A stretch of 64,000 nt of DNA from an uncultured Flavobacteriaceae bacterium. GTDB lineage: Bacteria; Bacteroidota; Bacteroidia; Flavobacteriales; Flavobacteriaceae. Under the pieces are notes generated by a model. The model was not told the DNA's origin. It saw nothing but the letters and a program-made list of their open reading frames with translations, and ran no database searches. Location of the stretch: assembly GCA_947488435.1 (NCBI GenBank), contig CANKZG010000001.1, forward strand, positions 798,308-862,307, in the 5' to 3' direction. Positions within the stretch are counted from its first letter, which is position 1. Every line of letters begins with the position of its first letter. Positions 9,303 to 18,012 of the stretch are shown piece after piece. Position numbers and translations under genes: made by a program.

Positions 9303-9387
9303 TAACACGATTTAGAACCAAAACTGTAAAAACTTATTATATTGTCCTATATAGACGAATTTAGAAAAACAAGTATTTAAAAATTAA

Positions 9388-11040
9388 ATGATGACACATA
9401 CATTTTACAAATCCACAGCAGGTATTGCTACCATGATATTATTACTGGCTGGCTGTGGACCAGCTGCCCTTATTTCAACACCAGTCGCCAATATCGATAC
9501 CATTCCGCTAAAAATTTCACCGTTAACGGATGAGGAACAAAAAACTTGGGCACATGCTGATTTAATTGCTGACACCATTCCAGGCATGAGTGTAGATAAG
9601 GCCTATGCCGAAATTATTGGCAAAAAGAAAGGAGCAAAAGTAATTGTTGCTGTTGTAGATTCCGGGATCGATTTAGAACATGAAGATCTTGATGGTGTTT
9701 TATGGACCAACACCAAGGAAATTCCAAATAATGGCAAAGACGATGACGGAAATGGATATGTTGATGATATCCATGGTTACAATTTTCTAGGGGAGTCTTA
9801 TAATGAGCAATTGGAATATGTGCGTATGGCACGTTTAGAAATTGGAGATGCTTCGACCTTAGCAAGGATTAATACAAAACAGCAAAAAGAATATGCCGAA
9901 GCCACACAAAACAAGCAACGTTATGAACAAATAGTGCAAGCTGTAAAACAAGCGGATGCAGCGGTTAAAAAGCAATTGGGCAAAGATGAATATACGAAAG
10001 AAGACGTTGTTGCAATCAAACCGGAAAGTCAAGAAATGCAGCAGCATGTTTCTGTGCTTATGCAGATGTATACTTTTGCGGATTCTATTCCTCAAGTACT
10101 TAAAGAACTTAATGAAGGTATTGTTTATTTCTCAGATCAGGCGAATTATAATTTAAACAAGGATTTTGATGGAAGAGCAATTGTAGGAGACAATCCTTAC
10201 GATTTTAACGATCGCACTTATGGAGATGGCAACCCTCAATCCCGCTTTGAAGACGAAAGTCACGGAACACATGTTGCGGGAATAATCGCAGCCGAGCGCA
10301 ACAATGGAAAAGGCGTAAATGGTGTTGCTAACAATGTAGCAATTATGAGTTTACGCGCTGTTCCCAATGGAGATGAATATGATAAAGATATCGCATTAGC
10401 AATTCGCTATGCTGTTGATAATGGAGCAAAAGTTATTAACTGTAGTTTTGGAAAGTCTTTCTCTCCAAATGCAGAATGGGTATACGATGCCATCAAGTAT
10501 GCTGCAGCCAAGAACGTTCTCATTGTCCATGCAGCAGGAAATGATGGAGCTAATTTAGATGATCCAAAAAATCCAAATTTTCCAAATGATCAGATCGATA
10601 ATGGTCCTGAATTTGCAAATAATGTAATTACCGTTGGGGCATTAGCGCCAAAATATGGTTCTGAAATGGTGGCTTCATTTTCTAACTATGGCGACATCAA
10701 TGTTGATGTATTTGCTCCGGGGGCAGAAATCTATTCTACCTTTCCCAACAGTACTTATGAAACTATCGGGGGTACTTCAATGGCTGCTCCTGCAGTAGCT
10801 GGGATAGCTGCATTAATACTTTCTCAGCATCCAAAACTAAGTGCTTCTCAGGTAAAAGACATTATACTAAGTTCTGGATTAAGTACTAAAAAATCAGTAA
10901 TTCTAGGAGGTGACACTTCTAAAAACAATACGCTAGATAATATTTCCACCTCCGGAAAAATGGCAAATGCATATAATGCACTTATCATGGCCAATAATGT
11001 AGCTAGTGGAAAATTAAAATTGACAAAAAATGCAAAATAA
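9388..11040 (+). CDS. Subtilisin-like (S8) serine protease lipoprotein
   Basis: The 550-residue protein starts with a lipoprotein signal (lipobox LLAGC, Cys at about residue 23), so it should be membrane-anchored. The S8 catalytic triad is complete: D91 in VVDSGID, H292 in SHGTHVAG and S464 in GGTSMAAP. The oxyanion Asn is in HAAGNDG. The Asp and His are 201 residues apart instead of the usual 35-60. The extra segment (about residues 125-265) is Glu/Gln/Lys-rich and probably helical. The next gene overlaps its 3' end by 11 bases, which suggests coupled expression with the M1 peptidase. Confidence 0.93.
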   Translation: MMTHTFYKSTAGIATMILLLAGCGPAALISTPVANIDTIPLKISPLTDEEQKTWAHADLIADTIPGMSVDKAYAEIIGKKKGAKVIVAVVDSGIDLEHEDLDGVLWTNTKEIPNNGKDDDGNGYVDDIHGYNFLGESYNEQLEYVRMARLEIGDASTLARINTKQQKEYAEATQNKQRYEQIVQAVKQADAAVKKQLGKDEYTKEDVVAIKPESQEMQQHVSVLMQMYTFADSIPQVLKELNEGIVYFSDQANYNLNKDFDGRAIVGDNPYDFNDRTYGDGNPQSRFEDESHGTHVAGIIAAERNNGKGVNGVANNVAIMSLRAVPNGDEYDKDIALAIRYAVDNGAKVINCSFGKSFSPNAEWVYDAIKYAAAKNVLIVHAAGNDGANLDDPKNPNFPNDQIDNGPEFANNVITVGALAPKYGSEMVASFSNYGDINVDVFAPGAEIYSTFPNSTYETIGGTSMAAPAVAGIAALILSQHPKLSASQVKDIILSSGLSTKKSVILGGDTSKNNTLDNISTSGKMANAYNALIMANNVASGKLKLTKNAK

Positions 11041-12919
11041 AAAAAATCTGTTTCTAGGCGGTATCCTCGCCTTATTTGGAATTATCGCGCAAGCACAAAA
11101 CAATACTTCATATTGGCAGCAGCATGTAAATTACGCAATGGAGGTAGATATGAATGTGGAAAATTTCCAATATTCGGGGACACAGAAATTAGTGTATACC
11201 AATAATTCTCCTGATGCGCTTTCTCGTGTTTTTTACCACCTCTATTTCAATGCTTTTCAACCCAATAGTGAAATGGATATACGGCTTCAGACGATTAAAG
11301 ATCCAGATGGGAGAATGTATACCGATGGTAAAAGCAGAATTGCTGCACTTGCACCTCATGAAATAGGGTTTCTAAAGGTTACCTCTTTAAAGCAAGATGG
11401 ACAAAGTGCATCATTCGCTACTGAGGGTACAATTTTGGTAGTTGATTTAGCGAAACCTATTCCTCCTGGAGGGACAACAATCCTTGATATGGAGTTCAAT
11501 GGTCAGGTGCCTGTACAAATTAGAAGATCGGGAAGAAATAATAAAGAAGGCGTTGCTTTATCGATGAGTCAATGGTACCCAAAATTAGCAGAATATGATT
11601 TTGAAGGTTGGCATGCCGATCCTTATATTGCTCGCGAGTTTCATGGTGTTTGGGGTGATTTTGATGTAAAGTTAACTATTGACAAAAATTATACAGTAGG
11701 AGGAAGTGGTTACCTGCAAAACCCTCAAGAAATAGGTCATGGTTATGAGGCGCCGGGAAGTAAAGTTAAAAAACCGAGAGGGAAAACACTTACTTGGCAT
11801 TTTAAAGCTCCCAACGTACATGATTTCATGTGGGCGGCAGACCCTGAATATATTCATGATACTTTAAAGGTTGAAAATGGTCCTGTTTTGCATTTCCTAT
11901 ATAAAAACAACGAAAAAATAATAGAAAACTGGACGAATTTGCAACCTAAGGCAGCTGAGTCGATGGAGTTTTTTAGCAAAAATGTAGGGAAATATCCCTA
12001 CGATCAGTATTCCATAATTCAAGGAGGTGATGGTGGTATGGAATATGCTATGAGTACCTTAATTACAGGTGAACGTTCTTTTGGAAGTTTGGTTGGTGTT
12101 ACCGTTCATGAGATGGCGCATTCTTGGTTTCAGCATATTTTAGCAACGAACGAAGCAAAGCACGAATGGATGGATGAAGGTTTTACCTCTTTTATATCCA
12201 GTTTATGCATGAACCAAGTTATGGATCAAAAAAAGGAAAACCCTTTTGAAGGCGCTTATAATAGTTATTACAATTTAGTGAATTCTGGGAATGAACAACC
12301 GCAAACCACTCATGCAGATCGTTACAATATCAACTCCGCTTATGGAATTTCTGCCTACAATAAAGGGCAAATATTTTTATCACAATTGGGGTACGTGATT
12401 GGTCAGGATAAATTAATACAATCGCTTCAAAAATATTTTGAAGATTTTAAATTTAAACACCCTACACCAAACGATATTAAGCGTAGTGCAGAGAAAGTAT
12501 CTAATATTGAATTGGATTGGTACTTAACAGATTGGACGCAAACCGTAAATACTATTGATTATGGAATAAAGACAGTGGTGGCAAAGGATGAAAATACGGA
12601 AGTAACACTAGAACGCTTTGGACTTATGCCTATGCCTATGGATATCTTAGTTATTTATGAGGATGATACGGTAGAAACTTTTTATAGTCCGCTTCGAATA
12701 ATGCGTGGTGAAAAGGAGAACCCCTACCCTAACCTTAAACGAACCGTGCTAGAAGATTGGCCGTGGGCATATCCTTCCTTTTCTTTTGAAATAAAAAAAC
12801 CACTGAGCAGTATTAAGGCTATTGTCCTTGACCCTTCCGAACTTATGGCTGACGTAAATAAGGAAAACAACGTTTATCAAAAAGAGCAAAGTGAAATAAA
12901 AGCACCTATAAAAAACTAA
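11030..12919 (+). CDS. M1-family zinc metallopeptidase
   Basis: The 629-residue exported protein has a signal peptide (MQNKKNLFLGGILALFGIIAQAQ). The zinc site is HEMAH (H360, E361, H364) followed 19 residues later by E383 in WMDEGF, the exact HExxH-x18-E spacing of gluzincins. GGMEYAMSTL takes the place of the GxMEN exopeptidase motif. This fits the bacteroidete M1 aminopeptidase-like group. It starts inside the last codons of the subtilase gene, and the pair probably degrades peptides in the periplasm or at the surface. Confidence 0.92.
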   Translation: MQNKKNLFLGGILALFGIIAQAQNNTSYWQQHVNYAMEVDMNVENFQYSGTQKLVYTNNSPDALSRVFYHLYFNAFQPNSEMDIRLQTIKDPDGRMYTDGKSRIAALAPHEIGFLKVTSLKQDGQSASFATEGTILVVDLAKPIPPGGTTILDMEFNGQVPVQIRRSGRNNKEGVALSMSQWYPKLAEYDFEGWHADPYIAREFHGVWGDFDVKLTIDKNYTVGGSGYLQNPQEIGHGYEAPGSKVKKPRGKTLTWHFKAPNVHDFMWAADPEYIHDTLKVENGPVLHFLYKNNEKIIENWTNLQPKAAESMEFFSKNVGKYPYDQYSIIQGGDGGMEYAMSTLITGERSFGSLVGVTVHEMAHSWFQHILATNEAKHEWMDEGFTSFISSLCMNQVMDQKKENPFEGAYNSYYNLVNSGNEQPQTTHADRYNINSAYGISAYNKGQIFLSQLGYVIGQDKLIQSLQKYFEDFKFKHPTPNDIKRSAEKVSNIELDWYLTDWTQTVNTIDYGIKTVVAKDENTEVTLERFGLMPMPMDILVIYEDDTVETFYSPLRIMRGEKENPYPNLKRTVLEDWPWAYPSFSFEIKKPLSSIKAIVLDPSELMADVNKENNVYQKEQSEIKAPIKN

Positions 12920-12944
12920 GATTGGTTCCGTTTTAAACTATAGT

Positions 12945-12978
12945 AAAAGGGGTGTTTTATATAAAAAGCATTCCTTTT
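12945..12978 (+). terminator. Probable terminator between M1 peptidase and rnpA
   Basis: AAAAGGGGTG (12945-12954) pairs with CATTCCTTTT (12969-12978) using two G-U pairs. The intervening TTTTATATAAAA is itself self-complementary, so a long hairpin is possible. The T-run forms the end of the 3' arm rather than following it, so efficiency is uncertain. Confidence 0.5.
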
Positions 12979-12991
12979 AAATCATATCCTA

Positions 12992-13378
12992 ATGGGGTTT
13001 ACTTTTCCAAAAAACGAAAAGCTTAAAAGTAAAAAGCTTATAGATCAACTCTTCCGAGAAGGAAAAGGTATTACTTCATTTCCAATAAAAATAATCTATC
13101 TTAAAACTCCCCTGTCTAAGGAAGTGAAATTTCAAGCTGGGGTTACCGTTGCCAAACGAAATTTTAAAAGTGCTGTAGATCGAAATCGTATTAAGCGCCT
13201 CTTAAGAGAAAGTTACCGTCTAAACAAGCCACTTATTTTTAACAACATGGAGGGAAATTTTGCGTTTCTAATTTTATACCTTGGCAAAGAAATGCCTACT
13301 TATCTGGAAATAGAACAATCCATGTTAGGTGTATTTCAGAAAATTTTAAATCACGTCAATAATGAAAAACGTCCTTAA
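12992..13378 (+). CDS. rnpA: Ribonuclease P protein component
   Basis: The 128-residue basic protein assists RNase P RNA in removing 5' leaders from pre-tRNAs. Family signatures are present: FPKNEKLKSKKLIDQLFREG at the N-terminus and the RNR box VDRNRIKRLLRESYR at about residues 64-78. It is not next to rpmH or yidC as in many other phyla. It overlaps the following S41 protease gene by 17 bases, an arrangement I recall as usual in Flavobacteria. Confidence 0.96.
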   Translation: MGFTFPKNEKLKSKKLIDQLFREGKGITSFPIKIIYLKTPLSKEVKFQAGVTVAKRNFKSAVDRNRIKRLLRESYRLNKPLIFNNMEGNFAFLILYLGKEMPTYLEIEQSMLGVFQKILNHVNNEKRP

Positions 13379-14990
13379 AAAGAAAATCTTAGTTCCTGTT
13401 TTTGCAGTTGTTTTTTTAGCAGTTGGTTCTAGTTTTAAAAGTGATTTTTTTGAAATCGCAAAGCAAATAGAAATCTTTACAACCCTATTTAAAGAGCTTA
13501 ACATGAACTATGTAGATGAGACAAATCCTGCAGAACTCATGGACGTTGCGATTAAAAATATGCTGGATGGTCTTGATCCGTATACCAAATTTTTGAATGA
13601 GCAAGATGTGGAGGCATACCGTATTAATAATGCGGGGGAATATTCAGGTGTCGGAGCTTTAGTGCGCACTTATAAAGACAAACTGCTAATTATTGAACCT
13701 TATCAAGGGTATCCTGCAGATGATGCAGGGCTTAAAGCAGGAGACGAAATTATTCAAATAGGAGATATTACAATTGCAGACTTTAAGGACGACGCTAGCG
13801 ATCTTTTAAAAGGGGCCAATAACACCAGTGTTGCCATAACATATAAGCGTCAGGGAGAAATTAAAACAACAACAATAAAAAGAGCTGCTATTGAAGTAGA
13901 TGCCGTGCCTTATTATAAGATGGTTAATGAAGAAACTGGATATATTGTTTTGGCAAAGTTTAATCAGAAAGCTTCAAAACAAACTAAGGATGCGCTCATC
14001 GATCTAAAAAATAAGGGCGCAAAAAGTATTATCTTAGATCTGCGTGGAAATCCGGGAGGTTTACTTTCTGAAGCCATTAATATTACCAATTTATTTGTTC
14101 CTAAAGGGGAGCTTATTGTAACCACAAAATCTAAGGTCAAAAAATTTAATCGCGAGTATAAAACCAAAAATAAGCCTGTGGATACTGAGATTCCACTTGT
14201 TGTTTTGGTAAATGGTAGAAGTGCTTCTGCTAGTGAAATTGTATCTGGTGGTTTGCAGGATTTAGATCGTGCTGTGGTTGTTGGTGCGCGTAGTTTTGGA
14301 AAAGGCTTAGTGCAACGCCCTTTAAAACTTACTTATGGCACACAATTAAAAGTCACTATTTCAAGATACTACACACCCTCCGGACGTTGTATTCAATCTT
14401 TAGATTATTGGAATAGAGATGAAAGAGGTAATGCGGTGCGTACTACCGAATTTAATGACTTTACTACACGAAACGGTAGAAAAGTGCAAGATGGTGGTGG
14501 TGTTATGCCCGATGTTGAAATTAATGCGTTAAAAACCAACGCGCTTACCAGCGCCTTGGTCAATAATAATGTCATTTTTGATTATGCTACCAATTATTAT
14601 TTTAAGAATCAGGTGAATAGTGTTTCCGACTTTTCGTTCTCTGACAAGGACTTTAAGGCTTTTGCCAATCACGTTGGAAAAAGTGGGTTTAGCTTCGAAA
14701 CCGAAACGGAAAAAGCTTTGAAAAAAGCTATGAATGGAAAAGATCAAGAGTTATTCGATGCTAGTGTACAGACAAATTATAATAATTTACTTGCAGAAAT
14801 AAATAAGAGTAAAATAACCGCTTTAGACAAATACAAAAAAGCAATTCAAAAAAACCTAGAAGATGAAATTGTTAAGCGCTATTTTTATCGTGAAGGCCTC
14901 TACGACTACTATTTAGAGCACGATGAAGCAATCTTAACTTCTACTGATCTGCTTGCAGATAAAGCTAGGTATGAAGGCATATTAAAATAA
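13362..14990 (+). CDS. S41 C-terminal processing protease (CtpA/Prc type)
   Basis: The 542-residue exported protease has an N-terminal signal/anchor (about residues 3-25), a PDZ domain (about 90-170) and an S41 catalytic domain. The Ser/Lys dyad is inferred as S289 in RSASASE and K314 in SFGKGLVQ, 25 residues apart as in Prc. A C-terminal helical tail of about 120 residues is rich in Lys and Glu. Such proteases trim C-termini of periplasmic or exported proteins. The ATG lies inside the end of rnpA (17-base overlap). Confidence 0.93.
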   Translation: MKNVLKKKILVPVFAVVFLAVGSSFKSDFFEIAKQIEIFTTLFKELNMNYVDETNPAELMDVAIKNMLDGLDPYTKFLNEQDVEAYRINNAGEYSGVGALVRTYKDKLLIIEPYQGYPADDAGLKAGDEIIQIGDITIADFKDDASDLLKGANNTSVAITYKRQGEIKTTTIKRAAIEVDAVPYYKMVNEETGYIVLAKFNQKASKQTKDALIDLKNKGAKSIILDLRGNPGGLLSEAINITNLFVPKGELIVTTKSKVKKFNREYKTKNKPVDTEIPLVVLVNGRSASASEIVSGGLQDLDRAVVVGARSFGKGLVQRPLKLTYGTQLKVTISRYYTPSGRCIQSLDYWNRDERGNAVRTTEFNDFTTRNGRKVQDGGGVMPDVEINALKTNALTSALVNNNVIFDYATNYYFKNQVNSVSDFSFSDKDFKAFANHVGKSGFSFETETEKALKKAMNGKDQELFDASVQTNYNNLLAEINKSKITALDKYKKAIQKNLEDEIVKRYFYREGLYDYYLEHDEAILTSTDLLADKARYEGILK

Positions 14991-15050
14991 CCCACGCCTC
15001 TTTTTTATAAATCATAATAGCTGTAACCAGCTGCGCGTTATTTTTTGAAT

Positions 15051-15058
15051 TATATTTG
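15051..15058 (+). promoter_or_regulatory. -7 element upstream of the PqqB-like gene
   Basis: TATATTTG matches TAnnTTTG exactly, 35 bases before the GTG start at 15094. No TTG at the right -33 distance was seen. Confidence 0.5.
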
Positions 15059-15093
15059 AGACAAACCATTTTGTTGATTTTAGAAAAAAGGGC

Positions 15094-16539
15094 GTGATCC
15101 GATTTGTAGTAACCATTTTTTGTGGCATTGTTATTCTAATGTTTTGTTGGTCTTGCGCTAACGTAAGAGAAGAAACGAAAATAGAGCAGGTTCAATCATA
15201 CATTGCTGCTCTAAATCAATCCAACTACAACAAGATCGTTTCTTTTTTTGGAGATAGTATTCATCTAGATGAATTGGATTACAAGAGTGCTTTTTCCAAA
15301 AAAGCATATCGCGATTTGTTTCAGTGGGATTCCGTTTTCCAACCTTCTTATCAAATATTAGATATTCAATTAAAAAATGATAGTGTTTTTGCTCGAATTT
15401 CAAAAGAGGGAAAACGAATTCGTTTCTTAAACGAAGCCCCTTCGGTTACTCAAGAGGTGTTTACATTCACCAGCAACAAAATTGATCGCATTGCAATTAC
15501 TAGCTATGATCATTTTAACCATAAAAAATGGGATAGTAACCGCACCACGCTGGTCAATTGGGTAGCAGCACATCACCCAGAACTAAACGGGTTTTTATAT
15601 GATCAATCTATCTCAGGAGCCTCTAGATTTGCAGCGGCTATTGATATGTATCAAAAGAAACGCAATACCTCATCTGTGCCTTCACTAATTGTTTTGGGTA
15701 CGGTACAAGATGCCGGATCTCCGCACATTGCCTGTCAACGGAATTGTTGTAAAGACTTATTTAAAAATCCTGATCCTAACAGAAAGGTTGTTTCTTTAGG
15801 GTTGATCGACCCTGAAAATCAAAAAAAATACCTCTTTGAAGCAACTCCAGATATTGCTACGCAGCTGAAAGCATTAAAAAAATACAGTACCACTTTAACA
15901 TCTGAACTGCCTGATGGTATTTTTGTCACCCACGCACATATCGGACACTATACCGGTTTGCAATATTTGGGCAAAGAGGCCACTAATGCAAAAGACGTAG
16001 CTGTTTATGCAATGCCAAAAATGAGGCGCTTTTTGAAGCAAAATGGACCATGGAGTCAATTAGTTTCTGATCACAATATTGTCCTTCAAAACTTATCATC
16101 GCGTACTCCTGTTCAACTAACTTCGAATCTATCCGTAATCCCTTTTACCGTTCCACATCGAGACGAGTTTTCAGAAACCGTAGGATACACTATTGTGGGT
16201 CCCAACAAAAAAGTATTGTTTATTCCAGATATTGACAAGTGGAAGAAATGGGATAAAAGTATTATCGAAGCTATTGCTGAAGTAGATTATGCCTACATCG
16301 ATGCCACTTTTTTTAATGGTGAAGAACTCAATACCCGTGATATTTCTCAAATTCCACATCCTTTTGTTATTGAAAGCATGAACCTTTTTGCGGATATACC
16401 AGCTTCTGAAAAGAATAAAATTTACTTTATTCATTTCAATCATACCAATCCCTTGCTACAGCAAAGTAATCCGCAAATTCAGCAGGTAATTAACAACGGT
16501 TTTCATATTGCTCAAATTAATGAAACTATAGAACTTTAG
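15094..16539 (+). CDS. Lipoprotein with NTF2-like and PqqB-like metallo-hydrolase domains
   Basis: The 481-residue protein starts with GTG and a lipoprotein signal (lipobox WSC at about residues 19-21). Residues about 30-150 look like an NTF2/SnoaL-type cone fold, though this is a weak call. From about residue 195 it resembles PqqB, an MBL-fold protein of PQQ cofactor biosynthesis: VLGTVQDAGSPHIAC, then a Cys pair (NCCK), THAHIGHYTG as a metal-binding segment, VPHRDE, LFIPDID and a C-terminal HFNHTNPL. True PqqB is cytoplasmic, so an exported copy is unusual. The PQQ-type dehydrogenase gene lies 1.5 kb downstream. A role in PQQ chemistry is only a suggestion; it may be a hydrolase of another kind. 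Confidence 0.75.
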   Translation: MIRFVVTIFCGIVILMFCWSCANVREETKIEQVQSYIAALNQSNYNKIVSFFGDSIHLDELDYKSAFSKKAYRDLFQWDSVFQPSYQILDIQLKNDSVFARISKEGKRIRFLNEAPSVTQEVFTFTSNKIDRIAITSYDHFNHKKWDSNRTTLVNWVAAHHPELNGFLYDQSISGASRFAAAIDMYQKKRNTSSVPSLIVLGTVQDAGSPHIACQRNCCKDLFKNPDPNRKVVSLGLIDPENQKKYLFEATPDIATQLKALKKYSTTLTSELPDGIFVTHAHIGHYTGLQYLGKEATNAKDVAVYAMPKMRRFLKQNGPWSQLVSDHNIVLQNLSSRTPVQLTSNLSVIPFTVPHRDEFSETVGYTIVGPNKKVLFIPDIDKWKKWDKSIIEAIAEVDYAYIDATFFNGEELNTRDISQIPHPFVIESMNLFADIPASEKNKIYFIHFNHTNPLLQQSNPQIQQVINNGFHIAQINETIEL

Positions 16540-16586
16540 TCTATTCCTCTAAAGTAACATTAAACCGAAGTATTTGTTTTAGGGGT

Positions 16587-17867
16587 TTAAAAAAACTGTC
16601 CCACCCCAAAGGTGATTCCGTTGGTCGCATTTGCGCCAATACCAAAGCCATAATCGATGCGTATTACGGCATTAAAAATACGTTTGTGTATAAAGCGTAT
16701 TCCCAATCCTGGAAACAGGCGTGCCGTTTCCCCAGTAAACAATTCAGAAAATTCTTCACCAGGACTTCTCCAAGTTCCAGCATCTACAAAAGCATTTCCT
16801 TGTAGCACAAACCATCCTTTTTCGTAAAAAGTGTGCCGGTACTCTGTATTTAACACTATAGACGCTGTTCCGCGATCTACGGTAGTTCCTGCTCCTCTAA
16901 TATTCAGCTGGTTATCTACAGCAAAAGGAGCAAAAGGAGAATCTTCGTTACCTACTATTGCAGCAAGTCGCAATCTACTGGCCCAGTTTCCCCGTTCTTT
17001 TATTTTTTTATAATAAATAAAGTCGTTTCGTATGGATAAAAAGTCCCCTAGAAACTCTTCCCCACGATCTCCTCCATCTAAAAAACTAAAAAACTCTGTA
17101 GAAATTTCGTTGCTGACTCCATCAATATATTGATAGTCAATATCCACGTTGATATAACGGTACAAGGCTTCAAAAATAAGTCGATCTGCTTGTACAGAAA
17201 AGGGTGCATTCGGAATTGGGTCTTCTCCTATAAAATTATATTCTTCATCCGAAAAAGTTACATTAAACTCGGCCTCATTATTAAAGTCAAAAGAAAATAA
17301 TACTTGCCCCTGTACTATGGTATTGTCAAAACGATAGTCTTTGGTTCCTTCGCTAAAGAATACCGGCTCTTGTGTGGAAAACTCTTTATAATTAAACCCA
17401 AGCCCAACTTTATTTCCGAACAAAAAAGGATTCTGCCAATATCCTCCATAGGAATCGAAAACTTCCCGTTCATAAAACCCTCCAATCAGTTGGTTGTTTC
17501 CTAAAAAATTAAATTCAAAGGTGGATATCCTAAAAGCAAAAGAGCCATCATTAGCCTGGGAAATTCGTAGTGCGGGAATGATTGTGAAATTCTCTACAAT
17601 ATCATAGGTTAAACGATAAGATCCAGAGGCATCTTCTTCCAGTTTATAGGTAGCTTTTGCAATTCCTGCTAAGCGATTTAGACGCTCAATATCCAGCGCT
17701 AATTTTATTGAATCGTACTGGGTGTCAGGTTTGGTTTGAATTAACCTTCGCAAGAACTTTTCTTTCGTTCTTTTAAGTCCGGTAAAATTCAATTCTGTGA
17801 TTTTTCCTTCTTGCCCAAAAGAAATGCAGGAAAATAAAAGGATTATTACCAGGGTAGTTTTTTTCAT
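16587..17867 (-). CDS. Omp85-like outer-membrane barrel with one POTRA-like domain
   Basis: The ATG at 17867 starts MKKTTLVIILLFSCISFGQ, a clean signal peptide. An in-frame start at 17915 would put 16 extra residues in front of it and spoil export, so I reject it. The mature part opens with a POTRA-like segment (ITELNFTGLKRTKEKFLRRLI, residues about 20-95) and continues with a barrel of about 330 residues. It carries the Omp85 features RGAGTT (near the LRG motif position) and a C-terminal strand GFGIGANATNGITFGVGQFF ending in Phe. With about 426 residues and one POTRA it is shorter than BamA or TamA, and belongs to the small bacteroidete Omp85 group of unknown substrate. Confidence 0.85.
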   Translation of the reverse strand: MKKTTLVIILLFSCISFGQEGKITELNFTGLKRTKEKFLRRLIQTKPDTQYDSIKLALDIERLNRLAGIAKATYKLEEDASGSYRLTYDIVENFTIIPALRISQANDGSFAFRISTFEFNFLGNNQLIGGFYEREVFDSYGGYWQNPFLFGNKVGLGFNYKEFSTQEPVFFSEGTKDYRFDNTIVQGQVLFSFDFNNEAEFNVTFSDEEYNFIGEDPIPNAPFSVQADRLIFEALYRYINVDIDYQYIDGVSNEISTEFFSFLDGGDRGEEFLGDFLSIRNDFIYYKKIKERGNWASRLRLAAIVGNEDSPFAPFAVDNQLNIRGAGTTVDRGTASIVLNTEYRHTFYEKGWFVLQGNAFVDAGTWRSPGEEFSELFTGETARLFPGLGIRFIHKRIFNAVIRIDYGFGIGANATNGITFGVGQFF

Positions 17868-18012
17868 GAAATGCACATTTGTCCACCTATAAGACGAAAA
17901 TACAAGGCATTCCATACTTTTTTTCTTATATAATTACACTCAATATGGTATTAAACATACAAACTGCACTTTTTTATTTAATTTTAAAAGTCTCATTAAC
18001 TAAGCTACATGC

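Noticed and set aside
16560-16590. Inverted repeat TTAAACC/GGTTTAA between convergent genes as a terminator
   Set aside because: The stem is only 7 bp, AT-rich, with a 17-base loop, and it overlaps the end of the barrel gene, so it is too weak to list.
17868-17915. N-terminal extension of the Omp85-like protein from 17915
   Set aside because: It would place 16 residues before a perfect signal peptide that begins at the ATG at 17867.
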